A stretch of 64,000 nt of DNA from Arctopsyche grandis (lineage: Eukaryota; Arthropoda; Insecta; Trichoptera; Hydropsychidae): assembly GCF_051622035.1 (NCBI RefSeq), contig NC_135360.1:32939206-33003205 (forward strand), written 5' to 3'. Positions 40,446 to 51,947 of this stretch are shown in pieces. The translations under genes were made by a program, and so were the position numbers. Within the stretch, counting starts at the first letter, position 1. Every line of letters begins with the position of its first letter. The notes beneath the pieces were generated by a model. The model worked only from the letters and a program-made list of their open reading frames with translations. It did no database searches and was not told the DNA's origin.

Positions 40446-42099
40446 TGCGCGCCTATAAATTACCTTATATTATATTTATATAAATCATAACTTTACTTTA
40501 ATTCGTGTATCAATTCCTTTCCGAAATCAACGGGGACAACATTAGTGTATATATATGTATATTTGTTTGTTTGTTCGTTATACAAATTCACAGATTAAAA
40601 TTTAAGACCACCAACTCCGGTAAACCTTTTGGAAGGGCTCCTATAAAAATCTCCTGGAGCATGCGATTCCATATTTTTTAATAGCCTTTTTTAATAATTT
40701 TTTCGTCTGACGAAATTTGGATTCTTATCCGATCGTTTTCAAACTTTTCCATTTTGCTCGGTTTGTTTATCAGTATTAAACGCTAACCATCGAGCTATAA
40801 TGCTGATTAGCTTGGCTTTACCGTAGATTGTAAACAGATTTTAGAATACGAAGAGCTCCCATGCAAATACGCCTGAGCGACGACTGGCAACTGGCAAGTA
40901 ATTTTGTGCGTTATGCATTTTGAAATTTTACAATATAGACCTACTTATCTTGTTTTGGCGAAGGTGGAAGAACTTTTTTTCCAACTTTCAACCGTCCGAA
41001 AATTGCTGACTACTTTACACTAAAATTTAGCTTAATTCACTATCTCATAATGATAAATATTACACAATTTCATAACCTCAGAACTTGTATATACATATGT
41101 GAGTTGTTGAAACTATGATAGTACGAAATGATTGATTTTTAACCAAAGAAGAATTACACAATGGTTTAATTAGTTACAATAGGTTATTAATCAAAAATCT
41201 ACATACATATGTATGTATACTATGTATGTAGATACTACATACATACATATATGTACATACATTCCTGTCAACGTCACATCACTCTTCCAAATCCATATAA
41301 ATAGCATAAGAGCGATAAATAATAATTCATCTCGTTCGTAGACGAATGCCCCGTTTCAAAACCACAAAACAATTTTGTACACGTTTGAACAGTGCTGTGT
41401 ATTTTCAACAAAACCACGACATTATAATAAAATTTAAAGTTTGGAAAGCGTTGCACTCGTCTGCCATGTTTTGTTTTGTCACATTCTCTGTTCGTTGTGG
41501 CCAATGAGTGACACTTTCAGGGGGGGGGTTAGGGTACCCAAGTTCGCCCCTGTATGACAAATAATACCAACGACTGTCTCTACGGGGATGGAAAATGGAA
41601 AATGGAAAATGGACGGGAAAAGGAGGAGGTAGGTGACTAAAGTCGGAAAATTATGGAAGTTTTCCTCCCCCCCCCTCCCCACCACGGGCGAATTTTCACC
41701 GCAATAATTGCGAACGTTTTCTGTTGCCAGTTTAAAGGCCGTGATAAATGGTTATGACCGCTTTGTGAGTGGAGTTTTCCAGCAGCCAGGACACGGCCAA
41801 GGATCCCCTATCCCACCCTCTTTACTTAAATTCGGGACCGATCATAAATTAACGACAATGATTCCCGACAACGATCGTTTATTCGTTTGATAACGCCTCA
41901 CCATAGCGCGCACTTCCACGCCTAATAATATCGGTGATTTATGTCGTTTTGATATCGACGATTTAGATGATATATGTACGTACATACTTGACATGAGTAT
42001 TGTTTGTATTATAAGGCTGTTATGCTATTAAAATAATAACGACTGTCAAACCGTCATATAATTGGGAGATTTTTCGACAGACAAACTCTGTCGCGGGGT
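40446..42099. other. No gene; diverged repeat R at about 40610-40790
   Basis: ATTTTTTCGTCTGACGAAAT, TTATCCGATCGTTTTCAAAC and TTTTGCTCGGTTTG at 40700-40770 match repeat R. The rest contains a purine/pyrimidine-rich patch with a GGGGGGGGG run (41520-41528) and (GGAAAATGGAAAAT)-type repeats (41585-41612). No supported coding. Confidence 0.45.
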
Positions 42100-42285
42100 C
42101 TTTAAATGCTTTTTATTATTATTAAATTATGTTCACAATACATTTTATATCTAATTTAATAGCTACTGATCTACTGATCATTTTCTATTTTACAATTTTA
42201 ATTAAATTTTTCTAGTAATCATATTCTAATGTACAGCATAATAGGAAAAATAGCTCAAAAACCTATTTAAAATTCTTATAAATAC

Positions 42286-42471
42286 TCATAAATAAAGAGC
42301 AGACCAAATTTGCGCCATTCATTGTTCATTGTTCGTCGAGCTTTGTTCATTTTTATAATGAACCTTTTTTTATGCTCTCTTGATTTGTAGTTTGCCCTGT
42401 TTCCTGGAAAACAGACCCGAAACGCCCTATTTCCTGAAAAAAGCACGCTTCCGGTCCTACCTTTACTCAAA
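42286..42471. repeat. Insertion carrying a third P1/P2-like core
   Basis: Absent from the parent LINE (compare 6300-6330). It contains AACCTTTTTTTATGCTCTCT and TGATTTGTAG (42363-42392), which matches the loop of the P1/P2 core. Clear inverted arms are not seen here. CCTGTTTCCTGGAAAACAG and CCCTATTTCCTGAAAAAAG form a local direct repeat. Confidence 0.55.
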
Positions 42472-42609
42472 ATATTAACTAAAGACTCAAAAATCGACGA
42501 TTTAAAGCAGATTGTGGTGTTTAGGTAATCTGTGTGTTATACCTGAAGGGTATAGACATTTTGTTGTAATCACCGAGACTCTTCACAAGTGTGTTAGTAT
42601 GGTTATTAG

Positions 42610-42742
42610 TAGAGGTAGGATAGTCACAGTGCTATCAATTGTTCCATTGTTGTAAATCCTTTGTAAAAAAGGTTCGGCAAACCTTTAACAATGCATTTAC
42701 AACCTTTGAACAATACGCAGCACCTTCTGGGTCCGGTGACTA
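42610..42742. mobile_element. hAT-type MITE, copy 3 (133 bp)
   Basis: TAGAGGTAGGATAGTCACAG ... TCCGGTGACTA with perfect 8-bp duplications GTTATTAG (42602-42609, 42743-42750). The empty sequence survives in the related LINE at 6440-6450. It is 31 bp longer than copies 1 and 2 because of extra sequence near GTTCCATTGTTGTAAATCC. Confidence 0.9.
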
Positions 42743-42960
42743 GTTATTAGTGATTCTGTCATAGAATCTACTGGTTAGTTTGTTAGTAATGTCTGTGACT
42801 AACGGAATATTATTTATGGTATGCAGTTTTTTCAAGTTAGTATACATGGATGTGTAATAAATTATTTTAGAGATTTATTTTGTATTATTTGGAGTTTGGA
42901 AAGGTTAGTATTGGAGGCGTTATTCCATACAGGTGAAGCATAGGTTAATAATGCTAATAT

Positions 42961-44394
42961 TAGCGCGCGATAAAATTTTATTATATTTTGAGTTGATAAA
43001 GGACTATGGCGATTAAATATTGGGTATATTGAGGATATGCCCCAAATCGCCTTGCATCGTCTAGTATTATATTATTCTAATGTTAATGTACAGCATAATA
43101 GGAAAAAGAGCTCAAAAACCTATAATCGCAGTCTTTTACTATGTACGAACATATGTCAGATTTCAACTTAGATTCAAAGCCACCTAAACTAGATTACCAA
43201 CTATAGTAGCTTAAGGGTGAAAACACACAGCACGGAACGTGGCACGTGAAACGTCGATAAGTCATCCTACATTTCTTCAAATATGGGATACACCGTTATC
43301 GATCTTCTTCAACAACACCGTGTTTTTTCGATAATTTTAAATATATAGGTACATATGTATGTATATTATTCCAGTAATAATAGTAATTTAAATATAAATG
43401 TATGAATGTAAGTAACTCACAATACTCTAACTGTGTTTTAAAATGACTCCGGAGCCTGAGATTGCAAGACTCCCATACAAAATGCCCAAGCAACGCCGGG
43501 TTAATTTATTTTTCCGCTATTCAATGCCACGGCTTTTTTACATAAAGCTAGTGATCGCATTTGGGAAGGTTGTTTTACAACTTTCATTGGCTTAAAGTCC
43601 AAAAATAATCGGCTTTACCGGGTAATGCCGGTTAGTTATTTATATACATATGTATTTATGTTTGTATTACACGTACTTATCTTAATGTAATTAGAAAGAA
43701 AAACTAATCTAGCTACAACTCTAATTACGAATTTTGCTCAAAGTATTTTCCATTAACATTTCTATGTAATATGTATAGATATATGAACCTCTTCATTCAC
43801 AACGAACTAATAATTTATAAAATTGTATACGAAAATAAATGTTTATTTCGAAATTTGTGTTTCGGTTAGAAGCTTTTGAATTTAATTAACAATTTCCCAA
43901 CTATAGTTTGAATTTCTAATTAAACTTCATCAATGTTTGAATTTCGTATGCCAAAAAGATATGCAAAACATGGTGCAATGGAAACGATATGATAATGCAC
44001 TGCGCGTACGTACACTCATAGTAATATTAAATTAAAACATTGTAATGTTGCACCTCAACCGAGTATTTCCCCAGGTGCTGAAGCACACCTTGAAATTATA
44101 TAAACGTACATTCATACATATATAGCTTGTATACATTGTATGTACACTCTAATTAGTGCTTCGCGTTTTCGTTTGGCCGCCTCTGATTTTGCATGTTTTT
44201 GTTTTGCAGACGAGTCAAGTATACTATGCTGTATTTGTGTGGATTCCATACAATCTACATTGTACATTTGTAGAAATTTCATTTTATTGATGTTTTAGAT
44301 TGCAATCTCAATTATATTTTTTTATATTAAAAATAAAATTTTATGAAATATACAAAAGAAAAACAGAAACCAGCATCATAGCAAGAGGAGTCAT
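42961..44394. other. No gene recognised; LINE-tail scrap at 43060-43125
   Basis: TATTCTAATGTTAATGTACA and GCATAATAGGAAAAAGAGCT (43074-43120) is a fragment of the Jockey/CR1-like 3' UTR. Everything else is unassigned, AT-rich sequence. Confidence 0.45.
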
Positions 44395-44770
44395 GGATTA
44401 ATTCCCTGGCCCGGGGTTGCTGGCCAAACCTTGGATATACATACATATGTATGTATGTATGTCACTTTAGGTCGATCCTTTCTTATCAAACTTTGCCAAT
44501 TTATCTTATTTCACCATTCATTGCTGAAACGGTTCCAACAAACTGGCAATTGATTCCCGTTTTTCAAAAAGTCGAACATCTCAAATTTTTTAATTATTGT
44601 AAATATGTATATTACCCACCTATATATTTTGTAAAAATGTATGTATTTCTCAAGAAAATTTGCCTTATGTCGAAATTGTCCATAAATGTCTCTTATGATA
44701 TTGTATAAATATAATTGTATTTGTAATGTTTGTTATATAAAAATGGGTTAACCTGTAATAAAATAAAATA
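44395..44770 (+). repeat. Degraded SINE
   Basis: GGGGTTGCTGGCCAAACCTTGG, TTTAGGTCGATCCTTTCTTA, CTGAAACGGTTCCAACAAAC and TAACCTGTAATAAAATAAAA mark a SINE of the variant-head subfamily. Its tRNA-like first half is nearly lost. Confidence 0.65.
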
Positions 44771-44774
44771 ATAT

Positions 44775-45560
44775 AATATACCAGTGTAATAAACAAATGA
44801 ACAAATGAAACAAAATAATAAACAATTGGACAAACGAAACAAATGAAACAAAAAAGTAACTAAAACGAATGAAACAAAATATAAACAAATGAACAAATAA
44901 AAAAAAATAATTAATACACGGACAAATATAAACAAATATAAAAAATAATAAACAAATGAACAAATGAAACAAAATAATAAATAATTGGACAAATGAACAA
45001 ATGAAACAAATTAATAAACAAATGAATAACTGAAACAAAATAATAAATAATTGGAAAAATGAACAAATGAAACAAATTAATAAACAAATGAATAACTGAA
45101 ACAAAATAATAAATAATTGGACAAATGAACAAATGAAACAAATTAATAAACAAATGAATAACTGAAACAAAATAATAAATAATTGGAAAAATGAACAAAT
45201 GAAACAAATTAATAAACAAATGAATAACTGAAACAAAATAATAAATAATTGGACAAATGAACAAATGAAACAAATTAATAAACAAATGAATAACTGAAAC
45301 AAAATAATAAACAAATGACTAACTGAAACGAAATAATAAACAAATGAAACAAATGATCAAATAAAAAAATAATAAACAATTGGACAAATGAAACAAAATA
45401 ATAAACAAATGAACAAATAAAACAAAATAATTAAAAATGGACAAATGAAACAAAATAATAAACAAATGCAACAAAATATAAACAAATAAAAAAAATAATA
45501 ATAAACAAATGAAAAAATGAAACAAAATAATAAACCAACGGACAAATGAAAAATTTCAAA
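44775..45560. repeat. Minisatellite with 66-bp higher-order unit
   Basis: Built from short words (AACAAATGAA, ACAAAATAATAAA). From about 44980 to 45315 the order is strictly periodic at 66 bp, and alternate units read ATTGGAC and ATTGGAA, so the higher unit is about 132 bp. Since 66 is a multiple of three and the plus strand lacks T-rich codons, the minus strand stays open in all frames (long Phe/Ile/Leu/Cys peptides). These are not genes. Confidence 0.92.
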
Positions 45561-46169
45561 TATGACAAATTTTCATTTTTATTATCAGTCGCTGTTATAA
45601 CTATGTAAAATGAAAAATGTTTGTAAAATTATCGCCATTGCGTTCATAAGTAAATTAAAACAAATTGATTCTAAGTACATTATTTATAACCGATCGTCGT
45701 CTATGCTAAAATATACTTTCACATATAATCTGCAATCCATATTTAATATGAACATATGTGTACCTTTTGAAAATTTTATAAAGTGCTTAAAAATGGAAAG
45801 GTCGTATATCACACTCGCCGGCATGTAACAATGTGCATATCTATTATATAAATGTGTTTAAAAGTAGAGTGTGCACCGCTAATATAAATATTATAAGGCG
45901 ATAGTTTAATGTGAAAATATGAGCATTTTAATATAGGCGCCTTGTTAGGGGTGGCACGCGAGCTTTCACGCGCGTCTCGCACGTGGCGTGCCACGCAAAC
46001 ATTTATTATAAAACGTGCAAAAAAAATAAACGTCCCGAACCGCCAACGTAATTACGGTTTCATTTTCTTGGCGAGAACATGCGTGAAAGTGAGCTAAACC
46101 CACCCTTTTAAATTATACATGTATATGTGATTTCGGTATCAACTTTGAATTTAGTGTCACAAACTCAAA
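45561..46169. other. No gene recognised
   Basis: Contains a GC-richer patch (45945-46000) with short inverted words around GTGGCACGCGAGC / GTGGCGTGCCACGC. No supported coding. Confidence 0.4.
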
Positions 46170-46440
46170 GCCTGAGAGTCATATTATGTCAATTCTAGTA
46201 GCTACTGATCCAGTGATCATTATCTATTTAAAAGATTTTTTTATTTTAGCATTATTTTAATAAACAGCAATGTCGAAAAAAATGCTTACAACTATTTTTC
46301 ATAAAGTTTCATAATATATTTTATACATATGTACTATTTATATTTTTATAGTCGACGATCTGAATTAAATTGTGTTAACTTTAATCTACGATAATACCTG
46401 AAAGGTATACATATTGTTGTAATTGATATGATTGTTTGTC
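46170..46440 (-). repeat. LINE 3' UTR fragment, diverged
   Basis: AGTAGCTACTGATCCAGTGA, GTCGACGATCTGAATTAAAT and ATACCTGAAAGGTATACATA match the 3' region of the 6105-6695 family. Confidence 0.6.
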
Positions 46441-46621
46441 TTTGTCATTTCTCAGCGACGATTGGCTTATCTGTAAAACGGATAAGAGCGCAAACACACT
46501 AAATCATACGGCACGGGCACGTTCTTGGCCTTCTGTGGTGAAAAAGATGTCTCACACCGGGGGGGTTTTGGATAAATTTTAACGAGTTTCTGCTATTTAA
46601 AAAAAATATGTAAATTTAAAT

Positions 46622-46978
46622 TTAGCCAGCAACATACATAGTTAAGTGGTTTGCATGTAATGCTTTCGATTATGGGGTCACGGGATCAATTCCCGGCTTT
46701 GCTGCTGGCAAAACCTTAGATATATGACTTGACCGTTTCATTTCAGTTTGCCTTCTTTGATTTCATAAGAAACTGTTCCAACAAATTGGCAATGGGGTCT
46801 TTTTTCACGCAAATTATGAGTTAACAGCATCTTATGATTTGTTGATATTTAAAATGCTACAAAAATTTGAGCAGTTTGATGATCGATTTTTGTAATTGGC
46901 CTTGAAAAATACTTATGTACAATGTTGACCATAGATGTCATGTTAATAAAGTTAAAATTGGTGTATCTATATATATAT
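46622..46978 (+). repeat. SINE, variant head
   Basis: AGCCAGCAACATACATAGTT, AAGTGGTTTGCATGTAATGC, GGGGTCACGGGATCAATTCC, CTGCTGGCAAAACCTTAG, then a diverged body. No tail hairpin is recognised. Confidence 0.65.
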
Positions 46979-46982
46979 AAAG

Positions 46983-47272
46983 CTAGCTGAACCCGGCATG
47001 CGTTGCAACGCCACAATAATGCATGCAATTCCCGTTCCCATTCACATTTGTCGGAAAAACGCAGGCAGCGAACACATTTGAAATTATTGCGTTGCAGTGA
47101 CACTCATTCCCGTTTTTCCCGTCTCCGTTCCCGTTTTTTCCCTTTTTTTTCCACAGTAATCGTCCCGGACATGTATATAACAAATCCTGAAAGTTCCATC
47201 ATAATCGGTTCAGTGGTTTAGGAGCCTATTCGAGACACAGAGACAGACAGACATACATACAGACATTAATTT
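46983..47272 (-). mobile_element. Helitron-like family B copy
   Basis: CTAGCTGAACCCGGCATGCG and TTGCAACGCC at the left (3' end on the minus strand). The right part is CGGTTCAGTGGTTTAGGAGC and CAGACAGACATACATACAGA. Close to 9387-9677. Confidence 0.6.
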
Positions 47273-47277
47273 TTTTA

Positions 47278-47550
47278 CAAACCTCCTTTACGTTTCACTT
47301 ACGATTACAATTCAGGAAAAAATTTGCATCTTATCCGATTATTTTTATACTTTGCCATATTGCTCATTTTGGTCATCAATATAAGGAAATGGATCCTCCG
47401 TCATTACGATAGAGATAAAATATCGTTTAAGACGCGTTTCAAGTTTGCAAATTTGAAATCTGGGTGACGTCTATGTAGTATTTAGTTTAATACATAGATG
47501 GTGGTAGTGAAATAAAATTATTGGTATTTTTATTCAAAATAATAATTTAT
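47278..47550 (+). repeat. Repeat R, copy 2
   Basis: ACCTCCTTTACGTTTCACTT, TTGCTCATTTTGGTCATCAA, AATGGATCCTCCGTCATTAC and TTTTATTCAAAATAATAATT, as at 24902-25180. Confidence 0.7.
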
Positions 47551-47618
47551 ATATCATAATATTATAATATATACAAAACTAAAAAAGAGGTTTGTTTTTA
47601 AAAAACTTTATTTATATA

Positions 47619-48174
47619 CATAGTGTCTCAAAAAAAAGTTTATAATTGAATTCAGAGCGTTATGTGGAGATGTTAGACGACTTCTTGGTGTCTGAACTGC
47701 AAAACTTTCCTGGCTATAACCAAAGAACATGGTTCCAGCATGACGGAGCAACGTCACACACATCCAATACGTCTCTGCCACGAGTTCGTGAAATTTTCTC
47801 GGGCAAATTGATCTCCAGGAGAGGTGACATAAATTGGCCTCCACGCAATCCTGATTTAACCCCTATGGACTTTTTCCTATGGGGTTATCTTAAATCTAAA
47901 GTCAATAAACCGACTTCCCTGGTGCATTTGAAAGAAAATTTCCGTCACGAAATGGCAGCCATCATTAAGTCCACCTGCCGAGCCGTCATAAGTAATTTTA
48001 CTGTTCGATTAAATGAGTGCTGCGAACGCAAGGGTCTACATTTGGACGGTATTATTTTTAAGAAATAAATTCCCAAATTGTGTACTTTAATAATTAATAA
48101 ACATTTTTTCGATACACGGCTTACTTTTTTTTTAATCGATCCACTAAATATAATTTTTCTTTTGAGACACCTTG
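47619..48174 (+). mobile_element. Mariner-like element, internally deleted
   Basis: Inverted ends (CATAGTGTCTCAAAAAAAAG left; minus-strand CAAGGTGTCTCAAAAGAAAA right) between TA dinucleotides (47617-47618, 48175-48176). 556 bp against about 1.3 kb for a complete mariner. The transposase N-terminus is gone. Confidence 0.8.
47646..48068 (+). pseudogene. Mariner-like transposase, C-terminal third
   Basis: 140 codons, open to the stop. MNSERYVEMLDDFLVSELQN leads into WFQHDGATSHTS (second catalytic Asp), then INWPPRNPDLTPMDFFLWGY with the third acidic residue (Asp) and the WGYLK motif of the mariner group. The helix-turn-helix DNA-binding region and the first catalytic Asp are missing, so no active enzyme can be made. 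The Met is probably internal. Flanking 5' sequence joins the inverted repeat directly to the middle of the gene, indicating an internal deletion. Confidence 0.85.
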
Positions 48175-48189
48175 TAGATTGTTTATCTA

Positions 48190-48537
48190 TTTGTCTGTCT
48201 GTCTGTTTGTCTTGTATAGGCTCCTAAACCACTCAACCGATTACGATGGAACTTTCAGGATTTGTTGAATGCATATTCGGAAAGTTTACTGTGAAAAAAA
48301 AACGGGAAAAAACTTCTTAATAATATTCGTAATTACGATTTTACCGACGCGAAAGTTTGTAGCGCCATTGTGTAGTCAAGGAAATGTGTAACCACGTTAC
48401 CAGTTGGTTTATGACGACACGGCGTTGAAGAGACGTTAGTAGAACTCCTTTCAACCATCACTAGAAATGGGAAAGGGAACGGGAACAGGAATTGCTTGCT
48501 TTATTCTGGCATTGCAAAGCATGCCGGGTTCAGCTAG
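48190..48537 (+). mobile_element. Helitron-like family B copy, opposite orientation
   Basis: GTCTGTCTGTCTGTTTGTC, GGCTCCTAAACCACTCAACC, GATTACGATGGAACTTTCAG at the 5' side. The 3' end is GGCATTGCAAAGCATGCCGG (hairpin GGCAT/ATGCC), then GTTCAGCTAG before T. Confidence 0.6.
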
Positions 48538-48569
48538 TACATGTATAAAAAAATACTAAAAATAAAAGT

Positions 48570-48656
48570 AATATATAAAATAAATAATGATCACTGAATC
48601 AGTAGCTATCAAAATAAAGTTAAAACGTATTGTGAATAATAAAAAGCATTTAAGAA
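48570..48656 (+). repeat. LINE 3' end fragment
   Basis: ATAATGATCACTGAATCAGT, AGCTATCAAAATAAAGTTAA, ATAATAAAAAGCATTTAAGA, as at 9890-9980. Confidence 0.6.
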
Positions 48657-49394
48657 TGTTTGGATTCAGTAGATTCGAATTTAAATTAGTACACTTTCTA
48701 TCAAAACTAGTCGTGCATTCAACAGAAAGTTTGATTTAGTGCTTCCCAATCGGTGGTACGCGATGCTCCCGGCAAATACGAAGAATGAATTTAAGAATGT
48801 AAATTAAATGGCCCACCCGTCAATTCTGACGGACGCTCCCTCGCGAGCCAACACAATCCAATTAAATAAAATACGAAAACGAACGATGATTACTTCAACC
48901 CTCGTTCGTACGAACATATGTACATATGTGTTGTACATTTTTAAAAATTCAACATTACGAGTTTACCCTTTTTTTAACCCTCCAATAATCCCACAATGAC
49001 GGTCTCCGCTGACGTAGTGAACTTCATATATTATGTTCACCATTAAAAAGTTAACGCCACGTCCGCACCATAAACATAAATATTAGATGTTGGCCCCAAG
49101 ATTATGGTTACTGGTGTTTTTTTTTTTTTTTGCTTTTCACCCGTAACGCGATTACTATACAATTAATTTTTAAATACCAGATTTTCCGCATCGAAAGTAA
49201 GGCAAATGCGAATAAAAAGAACAAACGTTCGATGTTTGCGTGTTGAGGAAATCTCACAATTTTCGCATACAAACTAATTATTAATTTAACCTTTTCGTAC
49301 TATTGTATATTTATATACGTACTAGTGTTGTGCCTGTTGATTTTAACGTGTGGTTTAGGCTATATATTATATATAAATATAGCTACCATTAAGC
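48657..49394. other. No gene recognised
   Basis: Nothing supportable. T-run at 49118-49131. Confidence 0.4.
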
Positions 49395-49792
49395 CAGCAG
49401 TGTGGCTTAATGGTAGCGTGTATGTTTAGCACCAAGTGATCAGTGAGTTCGATCCACCATACTGCTGGTTAGATTTGGGGGTATTTGTGACTACAAATCG
49501 ATCGTTTCTTATCAGAGTTTGCCAATTTTATCTGATCATTGTTGAAACGGTTCCTCAAAATTGGCAAAAAATCATCTTTTCTGTTGTCACAAATCTTCTG
49601 TATTTATTGTGTGTATAATTTGTAATATTAATTAATTAATTAATTTTTATATCGTGTTCTTCAGCTTCTGGAAATATCTAAAAATCAGTGATGACAGTGT
49701 AATAATAAAATGCTGCATTGTTTGTAATTAATTGTCAAGCCTTTCTGGTATATATCGATGTAAAAATAAAATAAAATAGAATAAAAATTAAA
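49395..49792 (+). repeat. tRNA-derived SINE, best full-length copy
   Basis: Head CAGCAGTGTGGCTTAATGGT, GTGTATGTTTAGCACCAAGT, GATCAGTGAGTTCGATCC. Then TTAGATTTGGGGGTATTTGT, CAATCGATCGTTTCT-type block, TTGTTGAAACGGTTCCTC, CTGTTGTCACAAATCTTCTG. The tail is a shortened hairpin (TTGTCAAGCCTTTCTGG) and ATGTAAAAATAAAATAAAAT. Confidence 0.88.
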
Positions 49793-49879
49793 TAAGGCAA
49801 TTTATAGACACGCGCGCTCAGGTATTAATAGAAAAAGTCAAGTACGCGCATTACTCGTTCGTCATTCCAATACGTTCAC

Positions 49880-50270
49880 CCGTTCGAAATGATGAATGAA
49901 CATGTGTGTGTCTTCGTGGATGTGTGCATGTGTGTACCGTCCCGAGCAGCGCATCTGACGATGTCGTCACACGTTCCAAATCATGTACTCAATATCAGGA
50001 GCTGGTTTGGTCCCCACTTCCCCACTACCCCGCTTCCCTTGGCACGATCAGTCGTGAAACCACATCCATATAGCGGATGCTTAAAATGCACTCATTGGTC
50101 AGAATGTATCGTCGTTGCTCTGATTGGTCAAACGTTTTAGACCACTACACGCTGATTGGTTGTACGCCTCGTTCGCGTGTATTTATTTTTTAAAATAAAT
50201 ACATATCCATACTTGTCCACGCGTCCATCACATATACACAACGCGTCCATTTTTATAATCCAATATTTTT
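49880..50270 (-). repeat. Unclassified repeat related to 40198-40445
   Basis: The right end ACGCGTCCATTTTTATAATC mirrors the start of 40198. Contains three short ATTGGT/ATTGGTC words near 50090-50150. Confidence 0.4.
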
Positions 50271-51006
50271 GTATAATGTTGGATTTGAAGCGACCTTAAA
50301 GTCGAGACTTTTTCGTATCCCCATTACCAGTAATATTGACTCTTACGAATATAAGTAGTTCTATATGTAAATAGTTCGTACGTTTTAAAAGATCATGAAG
50401 TCCAAAATGAGATTGCTCTCAAATAAAAAATGTTTATCTATATAACAAGCAAAGCATTCAGTTTATTTTTCGATCCCAGTCGATTCATGTTAACATTACT
50501 GTAAGCTACTAATTGAACTTCATCTTTTTGAGGTGAGTTTTTGTCACGATCCAACTTTGTTTATTTTTTCGCATACAAAACACGAAAGTTTGAAAGATCG
50601 TTGGAGTCATCAAAGCCGCATCAAATCCCTTTCTAATGAAATTTTCAGTCAATTCAGAAAGGTCTGAAACTGAAACAGAATATTTAATGAAAAATCGATT
50701 GAACCGCCTACTTATGTATGTGTTTTGCGTTCGACCGAAAATTGTATTTACCTACATACATATGTATATAGGAAAACAAACGCAAAGTTGAATAGGAAAA
50801 TTTCCACAATTTTTTGAATATGTATTATGTACGTTTATATGTACTCGTATAAAATATTTTTATATGTTGAAAATTAATTTCATTACGTGCCGAACGTCAA
50901 TATTGTATTTTCAATGAAATTACATTGCCTGTGTATGTACTCTATTGTTGCGATTTAATCAATCATATTTTTTTTTTCTGTAAAAAACGACAAACCATTA
51001 CTTTGC

Positions 51007-51008
<2 letters not shown>
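50271..51008. other. No gene recognised
   Basis: AT-rich, no open frame with motif. Confidence 0.4.

Positions 51009-51091
<83 letters not shown>
51009..51091. repeat. (TA)n microsatellite
   Basis: About 82 bp TA immediately before a SINE head. Confidence 0.95.
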
Positions 51092-51092
<1 letters not shown>

Positions 51093-51292
51093 CCAGCAGC
51101 GTGCACTAGTGGTTAGCATATCATGCTTTCAAGCAGAGTAGTCACGGTTTGATTCCCACTAGTAGCTGTTGGCATGACCATGGTCTGTGACTTGGTGACT
51201 AATGACTTGATTTATTTCATTTTGGTGGATCGAACCCACTGATCACTCGATGCTAAACATACACGCTACCATTAAGCCATACTGCTGGCTTA
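51092..51292. repeat. Two SINE heads, tail-to-tail
   Basis: Plus-strand head CCAGCAGCGTGCACTAGTGG (51093) with GTTTGATTCCCACTAG, and minus-strand head (51225-51290) with TGGCTTAATGGT and GGGTTCGATCC. They point toward each other with about 60 bp between, and neither has its tail. Confidence 0.75.
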
Positions 51293-51947
51293 TAAAATAT
51301 GTATATGAATAAATGAAACACTAACCGTTAGATCTTTCTTTGAGACCTCAATCAATAATTATTGTATTTATTATTCCAACACATTATACTTTATTTACAA
51401 TTGCATTAGTAGTTTGAATGTCAACCGACACCTTTGGTCCGTGTGAGACATTTAGTATCTAGTTCGGTCATAAAAAAAAACCAATAGTAATACTCGTAAC
51501 TTTAAATGAAATCCACCTAATCCATATAAGTGCTATAAAACTTCGCGCGCTATCAGATTTTCCCCAACGAGCGCGCAATTTTCACGGGTTTTTCCACCCG
51601 ACCCGCGCTCATCGGGAAAATTCCGTTTCCATTTTACAGAATTGCGACCAAGTGTATTGGAGGGGGTAACAAAGTGCGGTACGCGGTCCATAAATCTCGT
51701 CGAGACATCTGGCGTTTAGACCGCGGACAGGAGCGTAACAATACCACTGACCCCGGTCACAAACGCCATGAGAATTCGTAAGACATGTCCTTACGCCATG
51801 ACATATTTCCCAAAAAAAAAATAGTACGGACCAATTTAATTTTTTTATACATTTGAAATTAATTTAAATCTGGAAAATAGTAAAATTTTGTAAATCAACA
51901 CCCGTACTAATACATTACCTGTACATCGAAATTGTACACCACATATT
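51293..51947. other. No gene recognised
   Basis: GC-richer patch at 51540-51770 with GGGAAAATTCCG and CGCGCTCATCGGG words. I cannot assign it. No open frame with motif. Confidence 0.4.

Larger units (their letters stand above)
42100..42960 (-). pseudogene. Jockey/CR1-like LINE 3' part, with two nested insertions
   Basis: Reverse copy of the 6105-6695 family. 3' UTR from 42100, ORF remnant from about 42530 (TACCTGAAGGGTATAGACAT onward). It is interrupted by a block at about 42286-42471 that includes a P1/P2-core-like piece, and by the hAT MITE at 42610-42742. Comparison with 6280-6470 shows both junctions. Confidence 0.75.

Noticed and set aside
44693..45545. Hydrophobic, multi-membrane-segment-like proteins of up to 188 residues on the minus strand
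   Set aside because: They are readings of a 66-bp-period minisatellite in several frames at once, with no start context or family.
44775..45560. CRISPR-like spaced repeats
   Set aside because: The units are contiguous and AT-rich, without unique spacers, in a eukaryotic context.
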